A stretch of 64,000 nucleotides of DNA, taken from the NCBI RefSeq assembly GCF_947250775.1, contig NZ_OX366349.1:1116001-1180000 (forward strand). Reading direction: 5' to 3'. Source of the DNA: Wolbachia endosymbiont (group A) of Rhinocyllus conicus. Lineage in GTDB: Bacteria > Pseudomonadota > Alphaproteobacteria > Rickettsiales > Anaplasmataceae. The notes under the pieces were generated by a model, which searched no databases, had not been told where the DNA came from, and worked only from the letters and a program-made list of their open reading frames with translations. Within the stretch, counting starts at the first letter, position 1, and the number at the start of each line of letters is the position of its first letter. The translations under genes and the position numbers were made by a program. Shown here piece by piece: positions 34,856 through 44,343 of the stretch.

Positions 34856-37408
34856 ATGAAGCTCTCAATATACGCCATATTATCAATCTCGCTGCTATTA
34901 ATTCTCATGCACGTTGCTGCAACTTTTAAGGATTGGAGTGGCTACAGGAAATATATCATAAAAGAGTTGGAGAGAACGTATGATGCTAAAGTGCATATTG
35001 GAGGGAAAGTTGAAGTTTCACTCATTACTCCAAAGCTCACTATTCATAATGTATATATACAATACAACGAAAATAAAGAGCAAAAGCTATCAGATTTAAT
35101 TAGTGTAAGAAAAATTGAAATAAGGCCATCGTTCCTATCGTTGCTTTTATTCTCGTTGCAACCAAAGTCAATCACATTGTTTGGCATGAAAAGCAATAAA
35201 GAAAATTTAATTAATATTATAAATACAAAAGCCAGTGGTAACACAGTCGATATAGTAATAAAAGACAGCCAAGTAAGTTTTAAGAATGATTTCGCTAATT
35301 ATAGCAGCATTGTTAATATAAAGGAAGTTGCTGTAAAAAAAAATAGGCAATTCTCTGGTAAAGTAAAGGTAGGTGATAATAATTACGATTTTTCAGGAAA
35401 GGTTAATATCACAAAAAAGAATGCATACATTAGTGTTGAATCAAATTTTGTAAATTTGCTATTTACAGGTAATAGAAATCAAGAAGAACTCCAGGGTAAT
35501 TTAACATTAACAATTAATAACAGTTCCGGTTCTGTGGGTGATTTAGCAAAAATCATTAATCTTAGCTTTCTCTCTTGTGTTATTCCTAGTGAAAATATTG
35601 AGATATCATCTAATATCAACCTCGATGAAAATGAGTTTACGGTAACTGACTTGAAAATTGATTCCAAAAGCATGCAAGCCAGCGGTACAATACAAAATGA
35701 TAGAAAAAGCGATCACACTAATTTCAATATTAGCTTCAGTAAAGTTGACTTAGATTCCATACAAGACAATTCACAAAAAACAACGAATATAAAAGACCTT
35801 CTGGAATGTTTTAGAGCAGTTGTGCCAAAGAACTTGAGCTTAAATTTTAATATGGAAGCTTCTAACATTCAATATCAAAACAAAATATTGGACAATTTCC
35901 GTGCTGTACTAAAATCCACTGATGGCAAAGTAAAAGTTAATACGCTTCTCAAATTTCCTGGAATCAATAATATATCTTATTTATCAGGAGAGATCTCAAA
36001 CAATAATGCCCTATCTGAATTCAACGGTGATTTGTTAGTAGAAGGAAATGATTTTGAGTCGTTCATTTCATGTTTTTTCCCTTCTATAAAGATGAAAGAA
36101 AACCAGAAAAATCAATTTACACTAAGTTCTAAACTGCACCTTGCACCAAGAATATTATCTATCTCAGACATTAGACTGCTAAATAATAAGGAATCCTTGC
36201 AAGGGTCAATTAGAGTAAGCCACACAAAAAAACGCAGTGTGATTGATGGTGAATTTAGCATGCATAATCTTGATGCAGATAAATATGATCATTCATTATT
36301 TAGCAGTTTATCTAAAATGCAACGGCTGAAAAATTTTCAGTATGATGCAAATATAAAGGCCAGTGTTAATAACCTTACATTGAATGATACGAAAATTAAA
36401 AATTTGGATTTTTTGCTGAAAATGGAAAAAGGTAAGCTAGTTGCAGATAAAATAAAACTATCTGGAGAAGACTTCGATATTACCGGTAATGCAAAAATAT
36501 TAGTAGATCAAAAATACGCCAAACCTTTATTAGATGTGAACCTTACGGGCAATAAATTTAATGGAAATATCTTTAAATTACCAAATTTAGTAGAGGTAAA
36601 AAGAAATTCAAGAAATGAGATAGATCAAATCCAATGGTCAACAAAGCAGCTTGATTTTTTGGATGACAAAGAAGGCTTTGATGCAAATGTGCAAATCAAT
36701 ACTGCAGAATTTAAAACCGAGCAGAATGTTTTGAAAGATTTTAATTTGGATGCGGTAATGAGAAACAACGTTATCACTATCAGGCAGGCAAGTTACGTAT
36801 TAGAACACGGGCAAGTGTTTTTTCAGGGTTATTTAAGATCAGACTCAATGAATACAAGATTTTCTATTGTAAATTTGGACACTAAAAAGATTGGTAAGGT
36901 TATAGGAATTGACAATGTAAATGGTCAGATAAGCTTAAGTGGTGCAATCAAAACTCAAGGAAAAAGTTTTCATGATTGGGCTAATAGCTTATCAGGAGAT
37001 GTAAACTTACAAGCGCAGGGAATAGAAGTTACTAATGTAGATTTCAATTCATTTATCGCTAATTTGTTAAGCAGTAAGAATAAGTCTGAAATTTCCACAT
37101 TTGCTTATGTTGATATATATAATGGCAGTACATTTTTTGAAAATATTAGCGGAAAAGCAAGTATTAAGAGTGGTATATGTTCAACTAGTTTACAATTCGG
37201 GATTGATCAAGCATCAGGGTCGATCTCTTCTAATTTAACCTTATCTAACTTCGCTTTAGCTTCTATATTCAGGTTCTTTTTCATACCACCAAACTATAGT
37301 AATCCAATCTATATCGATATGCATTTGGATGGCCCTATTTGGCGTCCTAAGATGAGTTTTGATGTAGACCAAATCTTCATCGCTCTGGTTGGCAAGAGGA
37401 ATAGTTAA
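34856..37408 (+). CDS. AsmA-family envelope protein
   Basis: An 850-residue protein with an N-terminal membrane anchor (residues ~5-23, SIYAILSISLLLILMHVAAT), then GYRKYIIKELERTYDAKVHI and LTIHNVYIQYN, the typical AsmA N-terminal region. A long beta-rich body follows, with repeated I-x-G and F-x-G patterns. The C-terminal part (GKVIGIDNVNGQISLSGAI, LSGDVNLQAQGIEV, LDGPIWRPKMSFD) fits the AsmA C-terminal domain. AsmA-like proteins span the periplasm and take part in lipid transport or outer-membrane homeostasis. The IS copy ends 113 bp upstream and may have altered its promoter. Confidence 0.85.
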   Translation: MKLSIYAILSISLLLILMHVAATFKDWSGYRKYIIKELERTYDAKVHIGGKVEVSLITPKLTIHNVYIQYNENKEQKLSDLISVRKIEIRPSFLSLLLFSLQPKSITLFGMKSNKENLINIINTKASGNTVDIVIKDSQVSFKNDFANYSSIVNIKEVAVKKNRQFSGKVKVGDNNYDFSGKVNITKKNAYISVESNFVNLLFTGNRNQEELQGNLTLTINNSSGSVGDLAKIINLSFLSCVIPSENIEISSNINLDENEFTVTDLKIDSKSMQASGTIQNDRKSDHTNFNISFSKVDLDSIQDNSQKTTNIKDLLECFRAVVPKNLSLNFNMEASNIQYQNKILDNFRAVLKSTDGKVKVNTLLKFPGINNISYLSGEISNNNALSEFNGDLLVEGNDFESFISCFFPSIKMKENQKNQFTLSSKLHLAPRILSISDIRLLNNKESLQGSIRVSHTKKRSVIDGEFSMHNLDADKYDHSLFSSLSKMQRLKNFQYDANIKASVNNLTLNDTKIKNLDFLLKMEKGKLVADKIKLSGEDFDITGNAKILVDQKYAKPLLDVNLTGNKFNGNIFKLPNLVEVKRNSRNEIDQIQWSTKQLDFLDDKEGFDANVQINTAEFKTEQNVLKDFNLDAVMRNNVITIRQASYVLEHGQVFFQGYLRSDSMNTRFSIVNLDTKKIGKVIGIDNVNGQISLSGAIKTQGKSFHDWANSLSGDVNLQAQGIEVTNVDFNSFIANLLSSKNKSEISTFAYVDIYNGSTFFENISGKASIKSGICSTSLQFGIDQASGSISSNLTLSNFALASIFRFFFIPPNYSNPIYIDMHLDGPIWRPKMSFDVDQIFIALVGKRNS

Positions 37409-37505
37409 TTTACTAACATCTGTTTATAAGAGTCATATGTGCTTGACACCTGGTTAATATTAGGTTAATATATTGATATGAGCGTTAAGTTGTAGGTAAA
37501 AAAAA

Positions 37506-38180
37506 ATGTTTAGTATGTTTTCGAATCTTTTTGGCAAAAATTCTAATAATTCAAGTGTTATTGGAAGTGATGTAGAAGTTAGCCCTATAAAAGAAACAGT
37601 GACTCCTGTAGATATTGATGAGGGTTTTGAAGAGATTGATCTTGCAGAAATTGATGAGAAAGAATTTTTTGAATGTGCAGCAACACAAGAAGAACTAAAT
37701 TCGTTGCTTGAATCTGAATCACAAGGTAAAACTATTTCTTATGCCCTTAAGCCATTGCTTTATACTGCAAAATATGGAGCCAAAGCACTATCAGCAACAA
37801 CGGTAGTTGTATCGTACGCCTTAAATGGGGCTTCATATGGTATAGCTGGTATATCTTATATTCCTCGTGGTGCATCAAAAGTGCTTAAAAAATGCAAAGG
37901 AGAAGATAAAAACACAGTAGGGTATAAAATTACCACTTCTTCTCAGAACTTACTAGATTTTACGTCAGGTGCTATATATACTGTGTCATATGTACCATAT
38001 GGTGCTGGAGTAGTTTTAAATGGAGTGTCTGGTATAGCGAATCAATTAGATTCCTCTTTATCTCCTGAAAAAATAGAGCAGATCTGCACTAAATCAGATT
38101 TGTTTGTAGACAACTTATCCAGTAAATTAAAGGGAATAAAAATAGAGAATTTTTCACAAGCTCTAGCGGTAGCTTGTTAG
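37506..38180 (+). CDS. Unknown protein with hydrophobic tyrosine/glycine-rich repeats
   Basis: A 224-residue protein with an acidic N-terminus (EGFEEIDLAEIDEKEFFE). Residues ~78-190 then hold three similar hydrophobic stretches: YALKPLLYTAKYGAKAL, VVSYALNGASYGIAGISYIP and AIYTVSYVPYGAGVVLNGVS. These could be amphipathic or membrane-associating hairpins. No signal peptide is seen. I do not recognise the family; secretion and interaction with the host are possible but only conjecture. ATG 37515 is an alternative start. Confidence 0.6.
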   Translation: MFSMFSNLFGKNSNNSSVIGSDVEVSPIKETVTPVDIDEGFEEIDLAEIDEKEFFECAATQEELNSLLESESQGKTISYALKPLLYTAKYGAKALSATTVVVSYALNGASYGIAGISYIPRGASKVLKKCKGEDKNTVGYKITTSSQNLLDFTSGAIYTVSYVPYGAGVVLNGVSGIANQLDSSLSPEKIEQICTKSDLFVDNLSSKLKGIKIENFSQALAVAC

Positions 38181-38482
38181 GCGTGTACGGTTTAGGAGAC
38201 AATAAACTCATCTGAACGGGTATCTTCAAGCATATCTGTTCAATGGTGCGGTAGAAAATGGTTGCGCAGACAAAGTTGCTATAGCTAGTGCAACCCTACG
38301 TCACACCGCCGCGGCGCTAACATGTAGCAGAATGACGAACCCTCGGTAAACCCAAAACTATAGGATAAAATGGACTAAATATGGTGTAATTTGGCTGATT
38401 TTTTTAATATTTTACAAAGTACAAAGCAAAAACTTAAACTCTTCTAAGTTGTCTTTTAGCCGCACAACTGAACGGATCAAAC
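38181..38482. other. Intergenic stretch with a degenerate palindrome
   Basis: Between the unknown gene and the orphan portal gene (convergent) lies DNA with a GC-rich imperfect repeat at about 38299-38340 (cgtcacaccgccgcggcgct and agaatgacg), related to the family at 42.3 and 46.3 kb. No gene is supported. Confidence 0.5.
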
Positions 38483-39676
38483 TTAACCTAACTCATCACC
38501 ACCTGGCAGTGGTGGCAAGCCAAATGCTTCCCTTTTTTCATTGAGTGTCATAAAGCTTGCGTTTTCTACGTATTTCCACAACTTTTGCCTCTTTTCCATG
38601 AGAATTTCTATTGCATCTTTGTCGTACGACAAGCACAGATCCTCGCCAAATTTTGGTGTTAGCCAAGAATTCAGGTGACAGATAATATTTTCTAGCGTTG
38701 GTAAAACCGTCTGTTCCCAGAGGGACAAGCGTGCTTCGACTAAATTGCTATAAGTGTTATCACCTGGTATGCCAAGCAACTGCGGCGGGACGCCAAAAGC
38801 CAGGGCAATATCACGAGCTGAACTGTGTTTGGACTCAATAAAATCCATATCCCTTGGTGATAAGCTCATTTCTTTCCACTCCAAGCCTCCTTCAAGCAAT
38901 ATCGGTCTTCCAGCATTGACAGAACCTGAATAATGATCATTTATTTGCTCTTTTAAGCGTTGGTACTGCTCTTGACTTAAACTTCCACCACTCCCGTCCT
39001 TCGCTGATTTCACAACTATTGCACCACTTGGTCTTGCCCCATTTTGCAACATCGCTTGATTCCAAGCACCCGCCTGATTATGCTGATCTATACTGTATGC
39101 AGCTGCCTCAATTGGTGATAATCCATACCAATCATTCAAAGGGTTAAAGGTCTTTAGGTGCAACACTGCTGAACGTCCGGTTAGTTTATCAACTTTAAAG
39201 TCATAACCGTTGTTATTTATGGTATAACGATAGATATAAGGAACGTTATTTCTCCCTGGAACAATTTCAACCCTATCAGGGCGCAGAAGATAAAGCTCTG
39301 TTGGTGGTTTTCTATTGTTCTGCGACTCAACCATCAATATATAAGAATTGCCGTTAACTAACCGATAAGTTACAATCCCCTCAATAAATTCCGATTTTGA
39401 TGTCATTGGATTAGGAGAATAAAGTAATTTCAGTAATGGATGGGCTTTTAGTTGCGATTTTCCCTGTTCAGTAAGCTGGCAGAGAGTAAAAGGTACCGAA
39501 GATGCAGCACTTGCAATCATATTAATTGCTCGAAAGGCAATAACATTTTTTATGTAACCTTCCTCAGCAAAACTTACATAATCACGCTTACTCCAACTTG
39601 GTTCCATCATTAGCTGCAAAGCAGAATATTTAGTAAATACTGCGCTTTTTTTTCTTTGAAAGATGTTGAAATTCAT
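38483..39676 (-). CDS. Orphan HK97-family portal protein
   Basis: A 397-residue HK97-type portal protein: IKNVIAFRAINMIASAASSV, LLYSPNPMTSKSEFIEGIVT, LYLLRPDRVEIVPG, DWYGLSPIEAA, FGVPPQLLGIPGDNTYSN and LWEQTVLPTLENI. It differs from the WO gpB-like portal at 5988-7412. No capsid, protease or terminase genes sit beside it. Lone HK97 portal genes in Rickettsiales resemble scattered gene-transfer-agent genes, which is the most likely origin. The frame is full length, with an aggaggc ribosome site before ATG 39676. Confidence 0.85.
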   Translation of the reverse strand: MNFNIFQRKKSAVFTKYSALQLMMEPSWSKRDYVSFAEEGYIKNVIAFRAINMIASAASSVPFTLCQLTEQGKSQLKAHPLLKLLYSPNPMTSKSEFIEGIVTYRLVNGNSYILMVESQNNRKPPTELYLLRPDRVEIVPGRNNVPYIYRYTINNNGYDFKVDKLTGRSAVLHLKTFNPLNDWYGLSPIEAAAYSIDQHNQAGAWNQAMLQNGARPSGAIVVKSAKDGSGGSLSQEQYQRLKEQINDHYSGSVNAGRPILLEGGLEWKEMSLSPRDMDFIESKHSSARDIALAFGVPPQLLGIPGDNTYSNLVEARLSLWEQTVLPTLENIICHLNSWLTPKFGEDLCLSYDKDAIEILMEKRQKLWKYVENASFMTLNEKREAFGLPPLPGGDELG

Positions 39677-39911
39677 ATGTGCCTCCTAAAAAATTGAATT
39701 TGTGGTAGAATTATATCAATTGGTGTCACAGGAAGGATATACTAACGTACGAACATTATGTTTGAGAGCAATCTCTACACAGTAGTTAAATGGCAGGCAC
39801 AATAAGGGGTAGCAAAAAGAATGAGCTTTTTTTTTGAGCTGAGCGAAGCCACCTAAGGTAGAAAATGAATCAGGAAGGAGTAAAAATATATTTAATGTTT
39901 ATATGATGTAC

Positions 39912-40175
39912 TTACTTATAAATATCTTTTCTGTGTCCTATCTCTTTGATAACCACTTCATATTTTATAATATTTACGGAATAGATAACGCGATAATCAC
40001 CTACCCTTAATCTTCTTTGTCCTCTAAATCTGTAATATAATGGCTCACCAAGGTTAATGGGATCAATTGTAAGGCGCTTATTTATCGCATTTATGATCCT
40101 TAATCTTATTGTTTTTGGAAGAGCTGGAAGGTCTTTCTCAAGAACGCTTTCTATGAAGATAATATTGTATTCCAG
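39912..40175 (-). CDS. RelE/ParE-type toxin
   Basis: An 87-residue ORF with no ATG start. The frame reads EYNIIFIESVLEKDLPALPK, INKRLTIDPINLGEPL, YYRFRGQRRLRVGDYRVIYS and KYEVVIKEIGHRKDIY, a clear RelE-fold signature (L-R-V-G-D-Y-R-V-I-Y and G-H-R). The only initiator-like codon is CTG at 40173-40175, which overlaps the antitoxin end by 25 bases. Translation may be coupled to the antitoxin, or the gene may have lost its ATG. Such toxins cleave ribosome-bound mRNA. Confidence 0.8.
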   Translation of the reverse strand: MEYNIIFIESVLEKDLPALPKTIRLRIINAINKRLTIDPINLGEPLYYRFRGQRRLRVGDYRVIYSVNIIKYEVVIKEIGHRKDIYK

Positions 40176-40384
40176 TCTACATCCTCACTTCTAATTTTCT
40201 TTACACCTGAAACATTACGTTTAGCAGCACGCTCAATTAGTATTTTATCTTCCTCATTTTCAATTGCTTCTTGTATTAGCTTCTCTGTTAGTTCTTTAAT
40301 GGACTTATTTCTTATTTTAGCCAGTCCAGCAAGACACTCTGAAATTTCGTTGTTGAAAGTTATGCTAAATTTTGAGTTTGCCAT
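40151..40384 (-). CDS. Antitoxin of RelE-type module
   Basis: A 77-residue protein with an N-terminal ribbon-helix-helix-like segment (KFSITFNNEISECLAGLAKI, then RNKSIKELTEKLIQEAIE) and an acidic, flexible C-terminus (SEDVDWNTILSS) that would wrap the toxin. It precedes and overlaps the RelE-like toxin gene. Antitoxins of this kind bind their own promoter; the AT-rich region 40385-40460 upstream is the likely operator. Confidence 0.8.
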   Translation of the reverse strand: MANSKFSITFNNEISECLAGLAKIRNKSIKELTEKLIQEAIENEEDKILIERAAKRNVSGVKKIRSEDVDWNTILSS

Positions 40385-40657
40385 ATATTTTACCTAAAAT
40401 CTACTAATAATTATACAACATTTTTCTGAATTTTTCAATAAAAAAAGTTGCCTATACGTAAAGAGGACCTGTGTTGACAAACAATTAAACATTTGTCATG
40501 TACTATGTTTGTTAAGGAGAAATAGCACAGAAGTTAGTATTAAGTATATTAGGAATAAGAAAGGCTGCGCTCAGTGTCACACACTGGAATGACAAGAAGA
40601 GGGCACTTGGATGACAGGAAAAAACGAACTGCTATACTAAAAAAAAAGAAATAGAAT

Positions 40658-41275
40658 ATGACAGAATGGCTAATATCTAATCAGCTTATTGATTATAACT
40701 GTGCCGTAAAATCTATGGAAGAAAAAATTCAACAAATTTACAATAATTCAGCAGACGAATTGGTATGGCTACTCCAGCACCCTCCACTTTATACTGCAGG
40801 AATCAGTGCAACAGATGATGATATTGTTGAAAAACTATTTCCTATATATAAAACAGGAAGGGGTGGTAAACACACATATCATGGTCCAGGACAGCGCATC
40901 ATATATTTAATGTTAAACCTTAAAAAAAGAAATAAATGCGACATAAAGCTATATATTAGAGACCTAAGTAAGTGGATAATAAATGTTTTAAAGCAATTTA
41001 ATATACTTGGAGAATTTAAAGAGGATAGAATAGGTGTTTGGGTGAATAACAATGGAGTAGAAAAAAAAATTGCAGCTTTTGGTATTCGCTTAAGAAAATG
41101 GGTAACTTATCATGGCATAGCGCTTAACGTCTTTCCAGATCTCTCTCACTATAAGGGTATTATTCCTTGTGGACTGCAAGGTTATGGCGTCACATCAATG
41201 GAAGAACTAGGAGTGAAAGTTCCACTCTCTGAATTGGATGATATACTAAAAAAAGAGTTTTATAAGATATTTTAA
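40658..41275 (+). CDS. lipB: Octanoyltransferase LipB
   Basis: A 205-residue enzyme that moves octanoyl groups from ACP to lipoyl domains. Signatures: LVWLLQHPPLYTAG, GRGGKHTYHGPGQRIIYLML, a Lys near 136 in EKKIAAFGIRL, and the catalytic Cys171 in PCGLQGYGVTSMEELG. The length is standard. The stop overlaps the next start by one base. Confidence 0.95.
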   Translation: MTEWLISNQLIDYNCAVKSMEEKIQQIYNNSADELVWLLQHPPLYTAGISATDDDIVEKLFPIYKTGRGGKHTYHGPGQRIIYLMLNLKKRNKCDIKLYIRDLSKWIINVLKQFNILGEFKEDRIGVWVNNNGVEKKIAAFGIRLRKWVTYHGIALNVFPDLSHYKGIIPCGLQGYGVTSMEELGVKVPLSELDDILKKEFYKIF

Positions 41276-42252
41276 TGATCATTTACCTTTTATATTTTAT
41301 TTTCACTTTATGTGCTAACACAGGTATTCATGCAATCGACCGAGTTGATATTATTGCTCCTTCTTCCAAGGGAAAAGAATCAGATCTGACTACTATAAAA
41401 GAATATGTAGAAGCTTCGGATTTTAATCCCCATATTTCGGAAAAAATATATAGTAATGACAATCCATTTTATTCCAACTCTGATGAATTCAGAGCAAATG
41501 ATTTGGTTAGTGCACTAACTAATGATAGTAAAATAATTTGGTGTATCAGAGGAGGAGAAGGGGCTTCTCGGTTAATTCCCTATCTAGAAAAGTTACCCAA
41601 TGATAAAAAAGAAAGGATTGCTCAAAACAAAAAAATCCTCATAGGCTATAGCGATATAACTGCCTTGCACATCTATCTACAAGCTAAATATGATTGGCAA
41701 ACTCTTCACGGCACCATGTTGGAAATGATAGTAAATAGCTCCGTTTCTGAAAGCTCTGTTGAAAAATTGAAAGAGTTAATTCTTAACAAGCGGGATTCTA
41801 TCAGATTTGATAACCTAAAGATGATAAACAATGGCATTAGACTAAAAGATGGCAGATTAGAGTCTAAAGTCATCGGTGGTAATATGACTTTAGTTGAAAA
41901 TAGTATAGGAACCGCTTGGCAAATAAATGCGAAAGGTAAAATTCTATTTTTAGAGGACATAAGAGTTTACCCATACGCAATAGAGCGCAGTTTAGATCAC
42001 CTAAAACAAGCTCACATTTTTGATGGAGTGCATGCAGTAATCTTTGGGGATTTCGTTAACTGTTATAATGGTAATCTTGTTGAAGTTGTAAAAGAAAGGC
42101 TTGCAAAAAGTGTTAACTTTCCTGTATTTACAATGAAAGGGGTAGGCCATGGACATACAAATGACCCTTTACCTCTTAACACTCACGCTATTATTAGCGT
42201 TCAAGACGAAAAAGAAGGTTTGTTTTTTATGGATGTGCAGAATGTTAGCTAA
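41275..42252 (+). CDS. LD-carboxypeptidase (peptidase S66)
   Basis: A 325-residue serine peptidase with an N-terminal signal peptide (MIIYLLYFIFTLCANTGIHA). S66 features: VDIIAPSS near the start, IIWCIRGGEGASRL, ILIGYSDITALHI with the nucleophile Ser near 126, LVENSIGTAW, ILFLEDIRVYPYAIERSL, and GVGHGHTND near the end containing the His. It trims murein tetrapeptides for recycling, or degrades related peptides. It is coupled to lipB by overlapping stop and start. Confidence 0.92.
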   Translation: MIIYLLYFIFTLCANTGIHAIDRVDIIAPSSKGKESDLTTIKEYVEASDFNPHISEKIYSNDNPFYSNSDEFRANDLVSALTNDSKIIWCIRGGEGASRLIPYLEKLPNDKKERIAQNKKILIGYSDITALHIYLQAKYDWQTLHGTMLEMIVNSSVSESSVEKLKELILNKRDSIRFDNLKMINNGIRLKDGRLESKVIGGNMTLVENSIGTAWQINAKGKILFLEDIRVYPYAIERSLDHLKQAHIFDGVHAVIFGDFVNCYNGNLVEVVKERLAKSVNFPVFTMKGVGHGHTNDPLPLNTHAIISVQDEKEGLFFMDVQNVS

Positions 42253-42274
42253 TCTTATAGCTAATGCGAGCTCT

Positions 42275-42545
42275 ACGTCATGCCGCCACGGTATCTCTTA
42301 GCCGCTAACACGTACTTAACCGTCATACCGCGATTCATTCGCGGTATCTCTAGATCCCGCTAACACGTAGCGGGATGACGAGTTATTATACCACCGCGAA
42401 CCGTCATGCCGCCGCGGTATCTCTTAGCCGCTAACACGTACTTAACCGTCATACCGCGATTCATTCGCGGTATCTCTAGATCCCGCTAACACGTACTTAA
42501 CCGTCATACTGCCGCGGCGCTAACAACTGTACGAACGTTGTAGTT
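42275..42545. repeat. Tandem GC-rich palindromic repeats (second family)
   Basis: The units ccgtcataccgcgattcatt, cgcggtatctctagatcccg and ctaacacgta(gcgggatgacg) recur at least twice in the same order, with a related unit containing gccgcggtatctcttagccg. Each unit is an imperfect palindrome (taccgcg/cgcggta and cccgcta/tagcggg). The family is distinct from the cactgggat palindromes. Another copy is at about 46234-46308. Confidence 0.8.
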
Positions 42546-42567
42546 TGGGCCACCAGTGGGGTGTCAT

Positions 42568-42792
42568 CCATAAGTGTTGAAAGTGCTATAAGTGGCATTA
42601 TATAAGGTGGTTAACGGCATAAATTTCAATGGTAATAAAATAAATTAAAAAAGCGCCTTTTTGCCTGTGGTTAGAAGGTTTAAGCGAATTTTCGACGTGG
42701 TTTATCTGCTTTCCCAACAACGAAGGTTGATATCAAGAGGAGATTTACATACCATTAATCACCTTGTGTGATTGCACTTTCAACACTTATGG
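42568..42792. mobile_element. 225-bp miniature inverted-repeat element
   Basis: The perfect 19-bp ends CCATAAGTGTTGAAAGTGC and GCACTTTCAACACTTATGG bound 225 bp without a coding frame. It is flanked by 7-bp direct repeats GTGTCAT (42561-42567 and 42793-42799), which lie at the edge of a palindromic repeat. Its ends do not match the IS903-like or recombinase elements, so its transposase source is not in this window. Confidence 0.8.
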
Positions 42793-42821
42793 GTGTCATC
42801 CCAGTGCCCAGACACTGGGAT

Positions 42822-43147
42822 GGCTTTGTTGCATCGCTAGCTATGATGGATTAAAGATAAAAAAGATGGAGAATATCAGTAGCTTATTATTCTGGTATTT
42901 ATAACAAGAACGGTCAGTGAATACCTAAATTTGAGTAAAAGAAATTTCACTACCACTCACTAATCCGGCTAAAATTCAAGAATTTCAATGCTTTAGCTAT
43001 TTTCAATAGAATTAAGTTTATTAATATAAATAATAAATTACTATTCTTAAATTTGATCAGATTGATTGCAAAAAAACAAGATTTTCAATAGGTTGCTTAT
43101 AATCCTAGCTATAGTTAGCCTTTCATAAGTAGCGATGCAACAAAGCC
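42822..43147. mobile_element. Miniature element related to the IS903-like element, copy 2
   Basis: 326 bp, the inverted counterpart of 33223-33547 (reverse complement, nearly identical). Ends GGCTTTGTTGCATCGCTA and AGCGATGCAACAAAGCC are read in the opposite order. It is flanked by CACTGGGAT on both sides (42813-42821 and 43148-43156). The same 9-mer was used by copy 1. Confidence 0.85.
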
Positions 43148-43256
43148 CACTGGGATCCAGCTTCTATGCAACTTAATTAAAAACGTTTGTTTTAGCGTAA
43201 GACAACTACCTTTAGCTCATCAGCTCAGTTATAAGCAAAATTTCTGGATCCCAGTG

Positions 43257-44343
43257 GGCTTTGTTGCATAGCACCTTAAGCAGTGATGGTTTACGACAAA
43301 TTTATGTAATGATTTCAAATTTAGCCATACCAATATCAGTGAATTTGTTGAGCAAATAGCACTTAATTAGTAATTCTTTTTCACGATTTACTTCAGATTT
43401 ATTCCTAAAGCTAAATCCAAATACTTGCTTCAACCTTGAGAAAAATCCTTCTATGTAAGATCTCTTTCCATAAATTGCTTCCTTTTTCCACTCTTTTACA
43501 CCATCTTGTCCATATAATTTTATTAACCTAATAGCAGCATTCCTGTCAGACATATAATCTATTTTTGAATGTTCTGCTGCATCCTTTTTTGGTAGAACTT
43601 TTGTCTTTATATCGTATTTCTTACACAATTTATAAAGTTTGTGCCTATCGTATGCCCTATCTGCATATAATGCTTTTATTTTGTGCTGAAAATTAACTTC
43701 TTCAAGCAAATCGCAAGCTCCATAGTGGTCAGAGTAGACGCCATTACTGTATCTTGCAGCTATAGCTTTTTTACTATTCACACTTAACATAACATGTAAC
43801 TTTCTTACTTGCTCGTAGCTTCGGTACTTTCTATCTGCACTGTTTTCCTTACTGTGGCCAGGAGTGTTACTGTAAATGCTGATACTTGTGCTATCTATGA
43901 TAATTTCAATATTTTCCATGTTGCTTTTATCAACCCTGCAATCATTTATCTTAATATTAAGTTTTTTAAACCTTCTTGATGCTTGTGAATAGCTGATAAC
44001 TGCCAAATTTTTTCCTATTTGTTGCAGATATCCTTTTATAAACCCCACCGTTTGTCTTAACCCAATTCTAAAAAGATTGACAATTATATGCACCAAAATT
44101 ACGACTTTATCACTGTAAATATAGTTGCCGCCCTGCATTTTTGGACTATTTTCATACCAATTTTCGATAGCTTCATCGATGTAACGAAAAATATTTCCCC
44201 TTTTTTCAAGGAATTTGTTATATTCGTTTTGGTTACTGACTTTCATTTTCTGTGGCATATTTTTTCTTCAACAGTTAAATGGTTATTTATAATGAATTTT
44301 GTCAGTAGCCACCAGATTTTTTCGGTTGCTATGCAACAAAGCC
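43257..44343 (-). mobile_element. IS5-family (IS903 group) insertion sequence, copy 2
   Basis: 1,087 bp with ends GGCTTTGTTGCATAGC, flanked by 9-bp direct repeats ATCCCAGTG (43248-43256 and 44344-44352). The arrangement miniature element, short spacer, IS is the same as at 33.2-34.7 kb, but the spacer sequence differs. Confidence 0.92.
43302..44258 (-). CDS. IS903-like transposase, copy 2
   Basis: 318 residues, identical in sequence to the transposase at 33701-34657, with the DDE triad intact. Apart from an occasional silent base change (for example near 43542) the copies match. Confidence 0.95.
   Translation of the reverse strand: MPQKMKVSNQNEYNKFLEKRGNIFRYIDEAIENWYENSPKMQGGNYIYSDKVVILVHIIVNLFRIGLRQTVGFIKGYLQQIGKNLAVISYSQASRRFKKLNIKINDCRVDKSNMENIEIIIDSTSISIYSNTPGHSKENSADRKYRSYEQVRKLHVMLSVNSKKAIAARYSNGVYSDHYGACDLLEEVNFQHKIKALYADRAYDRHKLYKLCKKYDIKTKVLPKKDAAEHSKIDYMSDRNAAIRLIKLYGQDGVKEWKKEAIYGKRSYIEGFFSRLKQVFGFSFRNKSEVNREKELLIKCYLLNKFTDIGMAKFEIIT

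Noticed and set aside
5988..39676. Possibility that the two portal genes belong to the same phage
   Set aside because: The first is lambda gpB-like and inside a WO head module; the second is HK97-type, alone, on the other strand. They are different families.
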